DNA from: Paracoccaceae bacterium
GTDB lineage: Bacteria > Pseudomonadota > Alphaproteobacteria > Rhodobacterales > Rhodobacteraceae
Direction of reading: 5' to 3'
Assembly (NCBI GenBank): GCA_024742455.1
Contig: JANSYL010000009.1
Location: 37,375 to 101,374 of the forward strand
Length of the DNA stretch: 64,000 bases
A program made the translations under genes and the position numbers. The notes under the pieces were generated by a model, which saw nothing but the letters and a program-made list of their open reading frames with translations, was not told where the DNA came from and made no database searches. Of the stretch, positions 9,027 through 17,018 are shown piece after piece; position 1 is the first letter of the stretch, and the number at the start of each line of letters is the position of its first letter.

Positions 9027-9992
9027 TCACTTGCCGCGATTTGCGATCATCTCCGCCTGCTTCACGATCACCTCGGCCTGCTTGATCGAGGCGATATCGA
9101 CCAGCCGCCCTTTGTAGACGGCGGCGCCCTGTCCCGCGGCCTTGGCCTCTTCCATCGCGACGAGGATCTCGCGGGCCTCCGTCACCGCCGCCTCGGACGG
9201 GGTGAAGATCTCGTTGGCTAGTGCCACCTGTTTCGGGTGGATCGCCCATTTGCCCACCATGCCCAGCGTCGCCGACCTGAGCGCCTGCGCGCGGAACCCG
9301 TCCTCGTCCGAGAAATCGCCGAACGGCCCGTCGACCGGCAGCACCCCATGGGTGCGGCAGGCCGCCACGATGGCCGCCTGTGCCCAGTGCCACGGGTCGG
9401 CCCAGTATTTCTGTCCGTCCCGGTGCATGTAATAGTTTTCCTGCGTGCCCCCGATCCCGGTCGTCTGCATGCCCATCGAAGCCGCGAAATCGGCGGCGCC
9501 CAGGCTCATCGCCACCAGCCGGGGCGAGGCGGCGGCGATTTCCTCGACATGGGCGATACCCGCCGCGCTTTCGATGATCACCTCGAATTTCAGGGGCCTA
9601 GTGCGGCCCTTCGCGGCCTCGACCGAACTGACCAGCGCATCCACGGCGTAGATGTCGGCGGCATTGCCCGCCTTGGGGATCATGATCTGGTCCAGCCGGT
9701 CGCCGGCCTGTTCCAGCAAATCCACCACGTCGCGGTACCAGTAGGGGCTGTCGAGCCCGTTGATCCGCACGCTCAGGGTCTTGTCACCCCAATCCACGTC
9801 ACCGATGGCCGCGATCACGTTCCTGCGCGCCTCGTCCTTGTCGTTCGGCGCCACCGAATCCTCGAGGTCCAGGTTGATCACATCCGCCGCCGACCCGGTC
9901 ATTTTCTCGAACAGTTCCGGGCGCGAGCCGGGGCCGAACAACTGGCATCGGTTCGGGCGGGAAATGGGTTGGGGCTGCAGGCGGAAGCTCAT
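9027..9992 (-). CDS. mcl1: L-malyl-CoA / beta-methylmalyl-CoA lyase
   Basis: This CoA-ester lyase reversibly cleaves L-malyl-CoA to acetyl-CoA and glyoxylate, and beta-methylmalyl-CoA to propionyl-CoA and glyoxylate. In Rhodobacteraceae it serves the ethylmalonyl-CoA pathway of acetate assimilation. The 321-residue protein has the HpcH/CitE TIM-barrel motifs NLDLEDSVAPNDKDEARRN, MIPKAGN, the IIESAAGI stretch, and GxWAIHPKQV. The ATG at 9992 follows GGACCCCGG and gives the family N-terminus MSFRLQPQP. It is a single gene divergent from the S49 peptidase. Confidence 0.92.
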   Translation of the reverse strand: MSFRLQPQPISRPNRCQLFGPGSRPELFEKMTGSAADVINLDLEDSVAPNDKDEARRNVIAAIGDVDWGDKTLSVRINGLDSPYWYRDVVDLLEQAGDRLDQIMIPKAGNAADIYAVDALVSSVEAAKGRTRPLKFEVIIESAAGIAHVEEIAAASPRLVAMSLGAADFAASMGMQTTGIGGTQENYYMHRDGQKYWADPWHWAQAAIVAACRTHGVLPVDGPFGDFSDEDGFRAQALRSATLGMVGKWAIHPKQVALANEIFTPSEAAVTEAREILVAMEEAKAAGQGAAVYKGRLVDIASIKQAEVIVKQAEMIANRGK

Positions 9993-10199
9993 GACCGGGG
10001 TCCTTTTCGATCCGTGGGGCGCGGGCGGGCGCGCAAGGATATGTCGCTGTTGTCGGCGCTGCGGATAGTTTGTTGCCCGGGGGCGCGCAAGGCCCGCCCG
10101 GCGCCGTCCCGCCCCAAAACCGGTGCAACCCGGGCACAATCACGCTATTGCGCGCACCGCTTCTTGTTGAAGGGCCGGGCGCGGTCTACATCGCGCCCC

Positions 10200-11003
10200 A
10201 TGCGACAGTATCTGCCATTCCTGAAACAAGACCCGCTGGTGCCGGTGATCCGGATGTCCGGTGCCATCGCCGCATCGCCCCGCACGGGTGCGCTCAGTGA
10301 CCAGATTCTCGCGCCCGCCATCGAAAAGGCGTTCAGGCGCGGCAAACCCGTCGCCGTGGCGCTGTCCATCAACTCGCCCGGCGGCAGCCCCGCCCAATCC
10401 TCGCTGATCGCCGCGCGCATCCGCCGCCTGGCCGAGGAAAAGAACCTTCCGGTCCATGCCTTTGTCGAAGACGTCGCGGCCTCGGGCGGGTACTGGCTGG
10501 CCTGTGCGGCCGATCACATCTGGGTGGACGACAATTCCATCACCGGCTCGATCGGGGTCATCTCGGCCGGCTTCGGCCTCCACCGGGCGATCAAGAATCT
10601 CGGCATCGAACGCCGCGTCTATACCGCGGGCGAAAGCAAATCGACGCTCGACCCGTTCCGCCCGGAAAACCCCGAGGACGTGGCGCGGATCAAGGCGATC
10701 CAGGGCCAGATCCACCAGGCCTTCATCAATCACGTCAAAACCCGCCGGGGCGACCGGCTGAGCGCCGGCACCGACCTGTTTACAGGTGAATTCTGGGTCG
10801 GGCAGACCGGGGTCGACCTCGGCCTTGCGGACGGGGTCGCGCATCTGGTGCCAAAGATGAAGGAACTTTACGGCGACAAGGTCCGCTTTGCCCCCATCGG
10901 CCCGCGCCGTGGCCTGCTGCAACGTTTCGGCGCGCAGGTTCTGGCTGATCTGGGGGGCGGCGTAGAAGACCGCGCGCTCTGGGCGCGCTACGGGTTGTCG
11001 TGA
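10200..11003 (+). CDS. S49 family serine peptidase (SppA/SohB-like)
   Basis: This 267-residue protease belongs to the signal peptide peptidase SppA clan. It shows INSPGGSPAQS, the nucleophile region VEDVAASGGYWLA, TGSIGVIS, and the downstream basic residue segment AGESKSTLDPFRP, which supplies the catalytic lysine in single-domain family members. It has no obvious signal peptide or N-terminal membrane helix, so it may be cytoplasmic or peripherally bound. Its TGA overlaps the ATG of the next small gene (TGATG), suggesting coupled expression. Confidence 0.92.
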   Translation: MRQYLPFLKQDPLVPVIRMSGAIAASPRTGALSDQILAPAIEKAFRRGKPVAVALSINSPGGSPAQSSLIAARIRRLAEEKNLPVHAFVEDVAASGGYWLACAADHIWVDDNSITGSIGVISAGFGLHRAIKNLGIERRVYTAGESKSTLDPFRPENPEDVARIKAIQGQIHQAFINHVKTRRGDRLSAGTDLFTGEFWVGQTGVDLGLADGVAHLVPKMKELYGDKVRFAPIGPRRGLLQRFGAQVLADLGGGVEDRALWARYGLS

Positions 11004-11185
11004 TGCTGAACATCGTCCTTCTCTTCCTGATCTTCATCGCCATCGTCGCCGTATTCGGCCGGTTCCGGTCCGGCCCGCGCATCACCCGCCGCGATGGCGG
11101 TCTGAAGAAACCGCGCATCTGCCCCGAATGCGGGCGCTACAACCTGCAAGGCGGCCCCTGCCGCGACTGCTCGAGCAACCGGTAA
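11003..11185 (+). CDS. Small single-pass zinc-ribbon membrane protein
   Basis: This 60-residue protein has one hydrophobic helix (residues about 2-19), a short basic linker and a C-terminal CPECG...C..C motif (CPECGRYNLQGGPCRDC), compatible with a zinc ribbon. The ATG overlaps the peptidase stop (TGATG). Similar tiny proteins follow this peptidase in other Rhodobacteraceae as far as I recall, but no function is assigned. A role as adaptor or regulator of the neighbouring protease is speculation from the coupling. Confidence 0.75.
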   Translation: MLNIVLLFLIFIAIVAVFGRFRSGPRITRRDGGLKKPRICPECGRYNLQGGPCRDCSSNR

Positions 11186-11195
11186 GGCCCTCCCC

Positions 11196-12143
11196 TTGAT
11201 CACCGAATTCGCCTTTGCGGGGCTCGGCCTCCTGATCCTGCTGCTTGCGGGCGACGTGCTGGTGAAAGGCGCGGTCAACCTCAGCCTGCGCCTGGGCATC
11301 CCCGCGCTGATCGTCAGCCTGACGGTGGTGGCCTTCGGCACGTCCGCACCGGAACTGCTGATATCGGTCAAGGCGATCCTCGATGGCGTGCCGGGCCTGG
11401 CACTGGGTAATGTGGTCGGGTCGAACACCGCCAATATCCTGCTGGTTCTCGGCGTGCCTGCCCTGATCTCGGGTCTCGCGGCGGCCAGCGACACCCGAAA
11501 GTCGTTCCTCGCGATGATCGCGGGCACGCTGGTGTTCATCGTGCTGGCGTTCCTCGGGCCCTTCACCTGGTGGCACGGGCTGATCCTGCTGGCGATCCTG
11601 GCGTTCATCCTCGTGGATGCGGCCCGGCAGGCCAATGCACACCGTCAATCCGCCGAAGACGCGGGCGCCCCCGAGATCGAGGAAGCCGATCCCGACATGC
11701 CGTGGTGGAAGATCGGCGTCTTCCTCGGCCTCGGGCTTGTCGGCCTGCCGCTCGGCGCCGACCTTCTGGTCGACAGTTCCGTGGCCATCGCGCAGGCCTA
11801 TGGCGTCAGTGATACCGTGATCGGCCTGACCCTTGTGGCCATCGGCACCTCGCTGCCGGAACTGGCCACCACCGTCATGGCCGCGCTGCGCCGCCATACC
11901 GATGTGGCGCTCGGCAACGTGATCGGGTCGAACATGTTCAACCTTCTGGGCATCATCGGCGTCGCCGCGCTGGTCGGGCCGATCCCGGTCGATCCCGAAA
12001 TCCTGCGCTTCGATCTGTGGGTGATGCTGGCCGCCTCGCTGATCCTGATCCCCTTCGTGTTCTGGCGCTGGCGGATGGGGCGGCGGGTTGGCGTGGCGTT
12101 TTCGGCGCTCTACATCGCGTATCTCCTGATCGTCCTGAACTGA
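11196..12143 (+). CDS. Calcium/sodium antiporter (CaCA family, YrbG-like)
   Basis: This 315-residue cation/Ca2+ exchanger has two inverted repeats, each carrying the alpha motif: GTSAPELLISV...ALGNVVGSNTANILLVLG in the first half and GTSLPELATTV...ALGNVIGSNMFNLLGIIG in the second. About ten membrane helices are expected. The start is TTG at 11196, the only initiation codon giving the full first helix; it lies 10 bp after the zinc-ribbon gene. Direction and ion preference cannot be read from sequence alone. Confidence 0.93.
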   Translation: MITEFAFAGLGLLILLLAGDVLVKGAVNLSLRLGIPALIVSLTVVAFGTSAPELLISVKAILDGVPGLALGNVVGSNTANILLVLGVPALISGLAAASDTRKSFLAMIAGTLVFIVLAFLGPFTWWHGLILLAILAFILVDAARQANAHRQSAEDAGAPEIEEADPDMPWWKIGVFLGLGLVGLPLGADLLVDSSVAIAQAYGVSDTVIGLTLVAIGTSLPELATTVMAALRRHTDVALGNVIGSNMFNLLGIIGVAALVGPIPVDPEILRFDLWVMLAASLILIPFVFWRWRMGRRVGVAFSALYIAYLLIVLN

Positions 12144-12155
12144 GGAGGGCGCCTC

Positions 12156-12932
12156 ATGCCCGCATTGGTCACCGGAGCCGCCAAGCGCCTCGGCCGCGCC
12201 ATGGCGCTCGACCTGGCCGCGCAAGGCCATGATGTCGCCGTCCACTATGCCGGCAGCGCCGACGCCGCCGAGGCCACCGCCGCCGACATCCGCGCGCTCG
12301 GTGTCCGGGCCGTCACCCTGCAGGCCGACCTGCTGGATGATGCCGCCACCTCCGCGCTGCTGCCCGCCGCAGCGGAGGCGCTTGGTGGCCCCGTCACCGT
12401 GCTGATCAACAACGCTTCGATCTTCGAATATGACACGATCGAAACCGCTACCCGCACCAGTTGGGACCGGCACATGCAGTCGAACCTCCGCGCGCCCTTC
12501 CTTCTGACCCAGGCGATGGCCGCGCAGGGGCTGGAACCGGCCGCGGACGAAAATGGCGAACCACAGGCCACCGGCCTGATCGTCAACATGATCGACCAGC
12601 GGGTGCACAAGCTGACGCCTGAATTCATGACCTACACGCTGGCCAAGATGGGCCTCTGGGCCTTTACCCGCACCGCCGCGCAGGCGCTGGCCCCCGCGAT
12701 CCGTGTCAACGCCATCGGCCCCGGCCCCACGATGCAGGGTGCACGCCAGTCCGCCGACCATTTCGCGGCCCAGCGCGCGGCCACGGTTCTGCAGCGTGGT
12801 GCCGACCCCGAAGGCATCACCGCCGCCCTGCGCTATTTCCTCGATGCGCGCGCGGTGACGGGGCAGCTGATTTGCGTCGATGGCGGTCAGCACCTGGCCT
12901 GGCAGACCCCGGACGTTCTGGGCGTGGAATAG
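12156..12932 (+). CDS. SDR family oxidoreductase (pteridine reductase/FolM-like)
   Basis: This 258-residue short-chain dehydrogenase has the NAD(P)-binding TGAAKRLGRA motif at the N-terminus, NNAS in the core, and catalytic YTLAK. The TGAAKRLG form is typical of pteridine reductase PTR1 and dihydromonapterin reductase FolM, so a reduced pterin substrate is plausible but unproven. It starts 12 bp after the antiporter and precedes uvrC. A pterin-related role would fit the moaD-moaE genes beyond pgsA. Confidence 0.85.
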   Translation: MPALVTGAAKRLGRAMALDLAAQGHDVAVHYAGSADAAEATAADIRALGVRAVTLQADLLDDAATSALLPAAAEALGGPVTVLINNASIFEYDTIETATRTSWDRHMQSNLRAPFLLTQAMAAQGLEPAADENGEPQATGLIVNMIDQRVHKLTPEFMTYTLAKMGLWAFTRTAAQALAPAIRVNAIGPGPTMQGARQSADHFAAQRAATVLQRGADPEGITAALRYFLDARAVTGQLICVDGGQHLAWQTPDVLGVE

Positions 12933-13229
12933 GGCGCCCGGCGCATGGAAACCTTACTTGTCCACCGAAAACCCGCATGTAACGCGCAGGTTAACGTTTC
13001 GTAACAGCCCTGCAATGCGCCGACATATTGCAAAAATAATGTTTCTAATCAATAACTTGCGGAAAAGCCTAAAAATCGTGCAAAACCCAGAACCGTGCCG
13101 AAAACAAAGAAAAATTCCCGATGCCCAAGATTTATCCGAAAGCTTATCCACAGAAGCGGTGGAAAGCCGACCCCTTGTCAGGGCGCACGTTTCGGTGCAG
13201 CCGAAAATGGAATCGCAACCGTCAATTGA
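12933..13229. other. AT-rich intergenic region with DnaA-box-like sites
   Basis: This 297-bp gap is strikingly AT-rich compared with its surroundings, especially 13020-13140. It contains a perfect DnaA box TTATCCACA at 13144-13152, two weaker relatives (TTATCCGAA at 13132-13140 and TTGTCCACC at 12958-12966), and a GTTAAC at about 12990. It could be a DnaA-controlled uvrC promoter or a candidate replication origin or DnaA-titration site. I see no credible gene in it. Confidence 0.5.
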
Positions 13230-15101
13230 ATGATGTCAAACTCCGCTGACACTGACCCTCTGACAGGCCATGAGGTGATCCAGGGATACCTGAAATCCCT
13301 CGATAACAGCCCAGGCGTGTATCGCATGCTCGATGCACAATCCCGGGTGCTCTACGTGGGCAAGGCGCGCGCACTGAAAAAGCGGGTGGCGAACTATGCC
13401 AACCCCTCCGGCCACTCGCCGCGCATCGCCCGCATGATCCGCGACACCGCGTCGATGATGTTCCTGACAACACGCACGGAAACCGAGGCGTTGCTGCTGG
13501 AACAGAACCTGATCAAGCAGCTGAAACCGAAATACAACGTGCTGCTGAGGGACGACAAATCCTTCCCCTACATCTTCATCTCGTCCGAACACGACTTTCC
13601 CCGGATCGAGAAACATCGCGGTGCCAAAACGCGCAAGGGGCGCTATTACGGCCCCTTCGCCAGCGCGGGCGCGGTCAACCGGACGTTGAACACACTGCAG
13701 AAGGTGTTCCTGCTGCGCTCCTGCTCGGACCGCGAGGTCGAGGCGGGCGACCGCCCCTGTCTCAACTACCACCTCAAACGCTGCGCCGGCCCCTGCGGCG
13801 GCAAGATCAGCAAGGAGGATTACGCCAGGCTGGTGCGCGCCGCCGATGATTTCCTGCAAGGCAAATCGACCGAGGCGCAGGGCGCGCTCAAGGTCGAGAT
13901 GGAGGAAGCCGCGCAAGCGATGGAGTTCGAACGCGCCGCAGCCCTCCGCGACCGCATCCGCGCGCTGACACAGGTGCAGACCGCCCAGGGCATCAACCCC
14001 CGTGGCGTGGCCGAGGCGGATATCTTCGCACTGCACATGGAGGGCGGGCAGGCCTGCGTGCAGGTCTTCTTCATCCGCGCCAACCAGAACTGGGGCAACC
14101 GCGATTACTACCCCCGGGTCGGGCCGGACATCGAGGAACCCGAGGTGCTCGAGGCGTTTCTGGGTCAGTTCTACGACAACCGCGAACCCACGCGGCAGAT
14201 CATCCTGTCCCACCCGCTGCCGAACCCCGACCTGATGGCCGACGCGCTGGGGCAAAAGATCGACCGCAAGGTCGACGTCCTCGTCCCCCAGCGCGGGGAA
14301 AAGGCCGAACTGATCGACAGCGCCTTGCGCAATGCCCGCGAAAGCCTCGCCCGCCGCATGGCCGAAAACCAGACGCAGGCGAAACTGCTGGCGGGGCTGG
14401 CCGAGGCCTTCGATCTCGACACGCCCCCGCGCCGGGTCGAGATCTACGACAACTCCCACATCCAGGGTGCCCATGCCGTGGGCGCGATGGTGGTGGCCGG
14501 GCCGGAAGGCTTCGAGAAAGGCCAGTATCGCAAGTTCAACATCAGGGGCGATGACCTGACCCCCGGCGACGATTTCGGCATGATGCGCGAGGTTCTGACC
14601 CGCCGCTTCCAGCGCCTGCTCAAGGAAGACCCAGACCGGGAATCAGAGGCCTGGCCGGACCTTCTGCTGATCGACGGCGGCGCGGGGCAGGTGACCGCGA
14701 CGCGCCAGATCATGGAAAGCCTCGGCATCACTGATGTGCCGTTTGTCGGTGTCGCAAAGGGCATCGACCGTGACCAGGGGAAGGAGGAGTTTCACCGCCC
14801 CGACCGCAGCGCCATGGCCCTGAAACGCAATGATCCCGTCCTCTACTTCATCCAGCGCCTGCGGGACGAGGCGCACCGCTACGCCATCGGCGCCCACCGC
14901 GCCAAACGCGCGAAGACCATCTCCGCCACCCCGCTCGACGACATCCCCGGCGTCGGCGCCACCCGCAAACGCTCGCTGCTGACCCATTTCGGCTCCGCCA
15001 AGGCCGTCAGCCGCGCCAACCTCGCCGACCTGAAGGCGGTGGACGGTGTCAGCGAGGCGATGGCGCAGAAGATCTACGACTATTTTCATGAGAAGGGGTG
15101 A
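13230..15101 (+). CDS. uvrC: Excinuclease ABC subunit C
   Basis: UvrC makes both incisions in nucleotide excision repair. The 623-residue protein has the N-terminal GIY-YIG endonuclease (SPGVYRMLDAQSRVLYVGKARALKKRVANY), a UVR domain around residues 205-240, the RNase H-like C-terminal nuclease (YDNSHIQGAHAVGAMVV and LLIDGGAGQ), and C-terminal helix-hairpin-helix motifs (IPGVGATRKRSLL...VDGVSEAMAQKIYDYF). Two start ATGs (13230 and 13233) are adjacent. Length is normal. Further downstream the usual pgsA-moaDE neighbours are separated by three minus-strand genes. Confidence 0.98.
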   Translation: MMSNSADTDPLTGHEVIQGYLKSLDNSPGVYRMLDAQSRVLYVGKARALKKRVANYANPSGHSPRIARMIRDTASMMFLTTRTETEALLLEQNLIKQLKPKYNVLLRDDKSFPYIFISSEHDFPRIEKHRGAKTRKGRYYGPFASAGAVNRTLNTLQKVFLLRSCSDREVEAGDRPCLNYHLKRCAGPCGGKISKEDYARLVRAADDFLQGKSTEAQGALKVEMEEAAQAMEFERAAALRDRIRALTQVQTAQGINPRGVAEADIFALHMEGGQACVQVFFIRANQNWGNRDYYPRVGPDIEEPEVLEAFLGQFYDNREPTRQIILSHPLPNPDLMADALGQKIDRKVDVLVPQRGEKAELIDSALRNARESLARRMAENQTQAKLLAGLAEAFDLDTPPRRVEIYDNSHIQGAHAVGAMVVAGPEGFEKGQYRKFNIRGDDLTPGDDFGMMREVLTRRFQRLLKEDPDRESEAWPDLLLIDGGAGQVTATRQIMESLGITDVPFVGVAKGIDRDQGKEEFHRPDRSAMALKRNDPVLYFIQRLRDEAHRYAIGAHRAKRAKTISATPLDDIPGVGATRKRSLLTHFGSAKAVSRANLADLKAVDGVSEAMAQKIYDYFHEKG

Positions 15102-15209
15102 GGGGGGCAAGTACGGTGCCTTTAAGCCCGTAGGAACCTTTCGTGCTGACTTAAATCAAAGACCAGTATGGATGCTGGAACGCAAGATTTTTCCAGAATC
15201 CATTACTGA

Positions 15210-15797
15210 CTACGTCATGAAGTTCTTGGGGTTTTGGGGGTCGAGATCCCAGAAATTCTGATGCGCAATTTGGTAAATCAAATCAAACTCTTTCCACCCA
15301 AGCATAGGGGTCCTGTGAACTTTGTATTTTCCGAGTTGTTCGGCTTTTTGATGTTTCTCTAAACGTCCATACGACCCGCTCAAGTCTCTGTCCGCCTTCG
15401 GAGCAGCATAGCGTCCTGACCAGTAAAGTACCTGTGTCATATAGGTTAGACGGTAAGAGTCCTCTTCCGAAAGCTTGGGGAGGTCAGCTTCAGACCAAAG
15501 CTCGTAGACATCATGTGTAAAACGTGGCGCTTCATTTTTTTTGAGACACAAAATAGCTTTTGATATGAGCTCTAATGAAATTGAAGCTTCACGCAAAAAG
15601 CTTTCATAAAGTGCATAGGCAGGATCGCCGCCGTATCCTGCTTCTGAGGCTAGATCACCGTATGAATTCTCCCTGATATGTGACAAGATATACGCAGACA
15701 TTCGCGCGTTGGAGGCTTTTGCGTAGAAATGAAACGGTGCTTTTCTCCGCTTTTCCCAGATGCTTTCCAGTTCCTTCCAATTATCGTTCTCGGTCAT
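15210..15797 (-). CDS. Low-GC orphan protein, HEPN-like
   Basis: This 195-residue protein is all-helical by appearance. The segment YESFLREASISLELISKAILCLKKNEAPRFTHDVYELW (residues about 63-101), followed by YMTQVLYWSGRYAAPK, resembles uncharacterised HEPN-type helical-bundle proteins. The R-x4-6-H RNase motif is not clearly present, so nuclease activity should not be assumed. Base composition is much lower in G+C than all neighbours, suggesting recent transfer. ATG 15797 has TTGGA 7-9 bp upstream; TTG 15812 is a less likely start. No partner antitoxin is visible. Confidence 0.6.
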   Translation of the reverse strand: MTENDNWKELESIWEKRRKAPFHFYAKASNARMSAYILSHIRENSYGDLASEAGYGGDPAYALYESFLREASISLELISKAILCLKKNEAPRFTHDVYELWSEADLPKLSEEDSYRLTYMTQVLYWSGRYAAPKADRDLSGSYGRLEKHQKAEQLGKYKVHRTPMLGWKEFDLIYQIAHQNFWDLDPQNPKNFMT

Positions 15798-15917
15798 TGA
15801 AATTCCAATCAATGCTCAAATAAATGGCTGCTTAAGGAAGCTGCAGACGCCAGATCCTAAGGCGTTCCCTCAGTTGTTTCATAAACGAGTGGCAGTAAAG
15901 CTCGCGACCCCCTCCCT

Positions 15918-17018
15918 TCACAAAACCCCCTCCCACACCGCCTGCGGCAGCACATGCACCCCCGCCTCTGCCGCCGCACCGTCCCCCACCACATACCCGA
16001 TCCCCGCCGCCATCACTGCCAGCGTCACGTCGAAGGCGTTCAGGCTGTCGCCTTCCCCGCCCGTCAGGTTCGCCATCGCCCCGCCCACGAACAAATGCAC
16101 CCGGTGGCCCGAGGGCAGGCTGTGGGTCGTCACGCCCGGGGTCGGCGTCTCGGACGGCAGGGCCAGCAACGGCCCCAGCTCGATCTCGTCGATCAGGTGC
16201 CCCGCGTTCAGCAACAGGCACCCGTCCCGCAGCCCTCTCATCACCGGGAACGGCAGCACATGCCGCGCCCCGGTGGCGGTGACGATCACGTCGGCCTCGC
16301 CCGCCAGCGCCTCTACCGTGCCGAACCGCCACCCGTCATAGCGCGCCTGCAACGCGCGCCCCGGGTCGACCTCGGCCACCATCACCGTCCCGCCGAAGGC
16401 CCGCGCGCTCGCCGCCAGCCCCTGGCCCACGGACCCGTAGCCCACGACCAGCACCGTCTTCTCATGCAGGCTGAGCAGCGTCCGCTGGAACAGCGCGGCC
16501 CATGTCGTCAGCCCGACCATGTGCCGGTTGTGCAGCCCCTCCTTCACCGGCAGGTCGTCCCAGTTGAAGATTGGCCATGGCGGCAGCGCGCCTTGCAGCC
16601 GGTTCATCCCCGATCCCGTCGCCTCCAGCCCCGCACGCACGGAAGGCATCGCGCGGCCGGTGGTCAGCAGGTGATGGGTGTAATCCGCCCCCATCTCGCT
16701 CAGATGCGTGGGCGCCCAGTCGATCCCCCCGGCGATCGCTGTGTCCCAATCGGCCTGCCCCATGTCCTTCCACGCGACCACCTCGGCCCCCAGGCCCCGC
16801 ATCTCCGCCACCACCGCGTCGCGCACGGTCGCGGGGTTGCAGGTGGTGATGTAGAGTTCCGCGCCTTTGGCGCGCAGCCCCGCCACCAGCGGCACCATCT
16901 TCATGTCCAGATGCATCGACATCGCCAGCCGCACGCCTTGCATGTCAGGCAGGCCCGACACGGCGCGGGCGACGCGCGGCATCTGCGCAGCGGCCCATTC
17001 CGGCGTGATCCCGGTCAC
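15918..17018 (-). CDS. Short S-adenosylhomocysteine hydrolase-like protein
   Basis: This 366-residue protein resembles adenosylhomocysteinase: LAMSMHLDMKM near residue 31, a TTCNPATVRDAV segment, and the NAD-binding stretch VVGYGSVGQGLAASARAFGGTVMVAEVDPGRALQARYDGW (190-229), close to the SAHH equivalent. It lacks the C-terminal tail ending in HYRY and is about 70-100 residues shorter than true SAHH. The catalytic lysine may be K159 (in DDLPVKEGLHN), with poor conservation around it. It overlaps the MFS gene (ATGA). It could act on a different nucleoside thioether or be a regulatory homologue. Confidence 0.7.
   Translation of the reverse strand: MTGITPEWAAAQMPRVARAVSGLPDMQGVRLAMSMHLDMKMVPLVAGLRAKGAELYITTCNPATVRDAVVAEMRGLGAEVVAWKDMGQADWDTAIAGGIDWAPTHLSEMGADYTHHLLTTGRAMPSVRAGLEATGSGMNRLQGALPPWPIFNWDDLPVKEGLHNRHMVGLTTWAALFQRTLLSLHEKTVLVVGYGSVGQGLAASARAFGGTVMVAEVDPGRALQARYDGWRFGTVEALAGEADVIVTATGARHVLPFPVMRGLRDGCLLLNAGHLIDEIELGPLLALPSETPTPGVTTHSLPSGHRVHLFVGGAMANLTGGEGDSLNAFDVTLAVMAAGIGYVVGDGAAAEAGVHVLPQAVWEGVL

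Noticed and set aside
12880..13233. 117-residue plus-strand frame before uvrC
   Set aside because: It crosses the end of the SDR gene in another frame and the AT-rich gap; its sequence has no protein-like pattern.
15046..15261. 71-residue frame over the uvrC 3' end
   Set aside because: It overlaps the conserved UvrC C-terminus in another frame and has no homologue I recognise.
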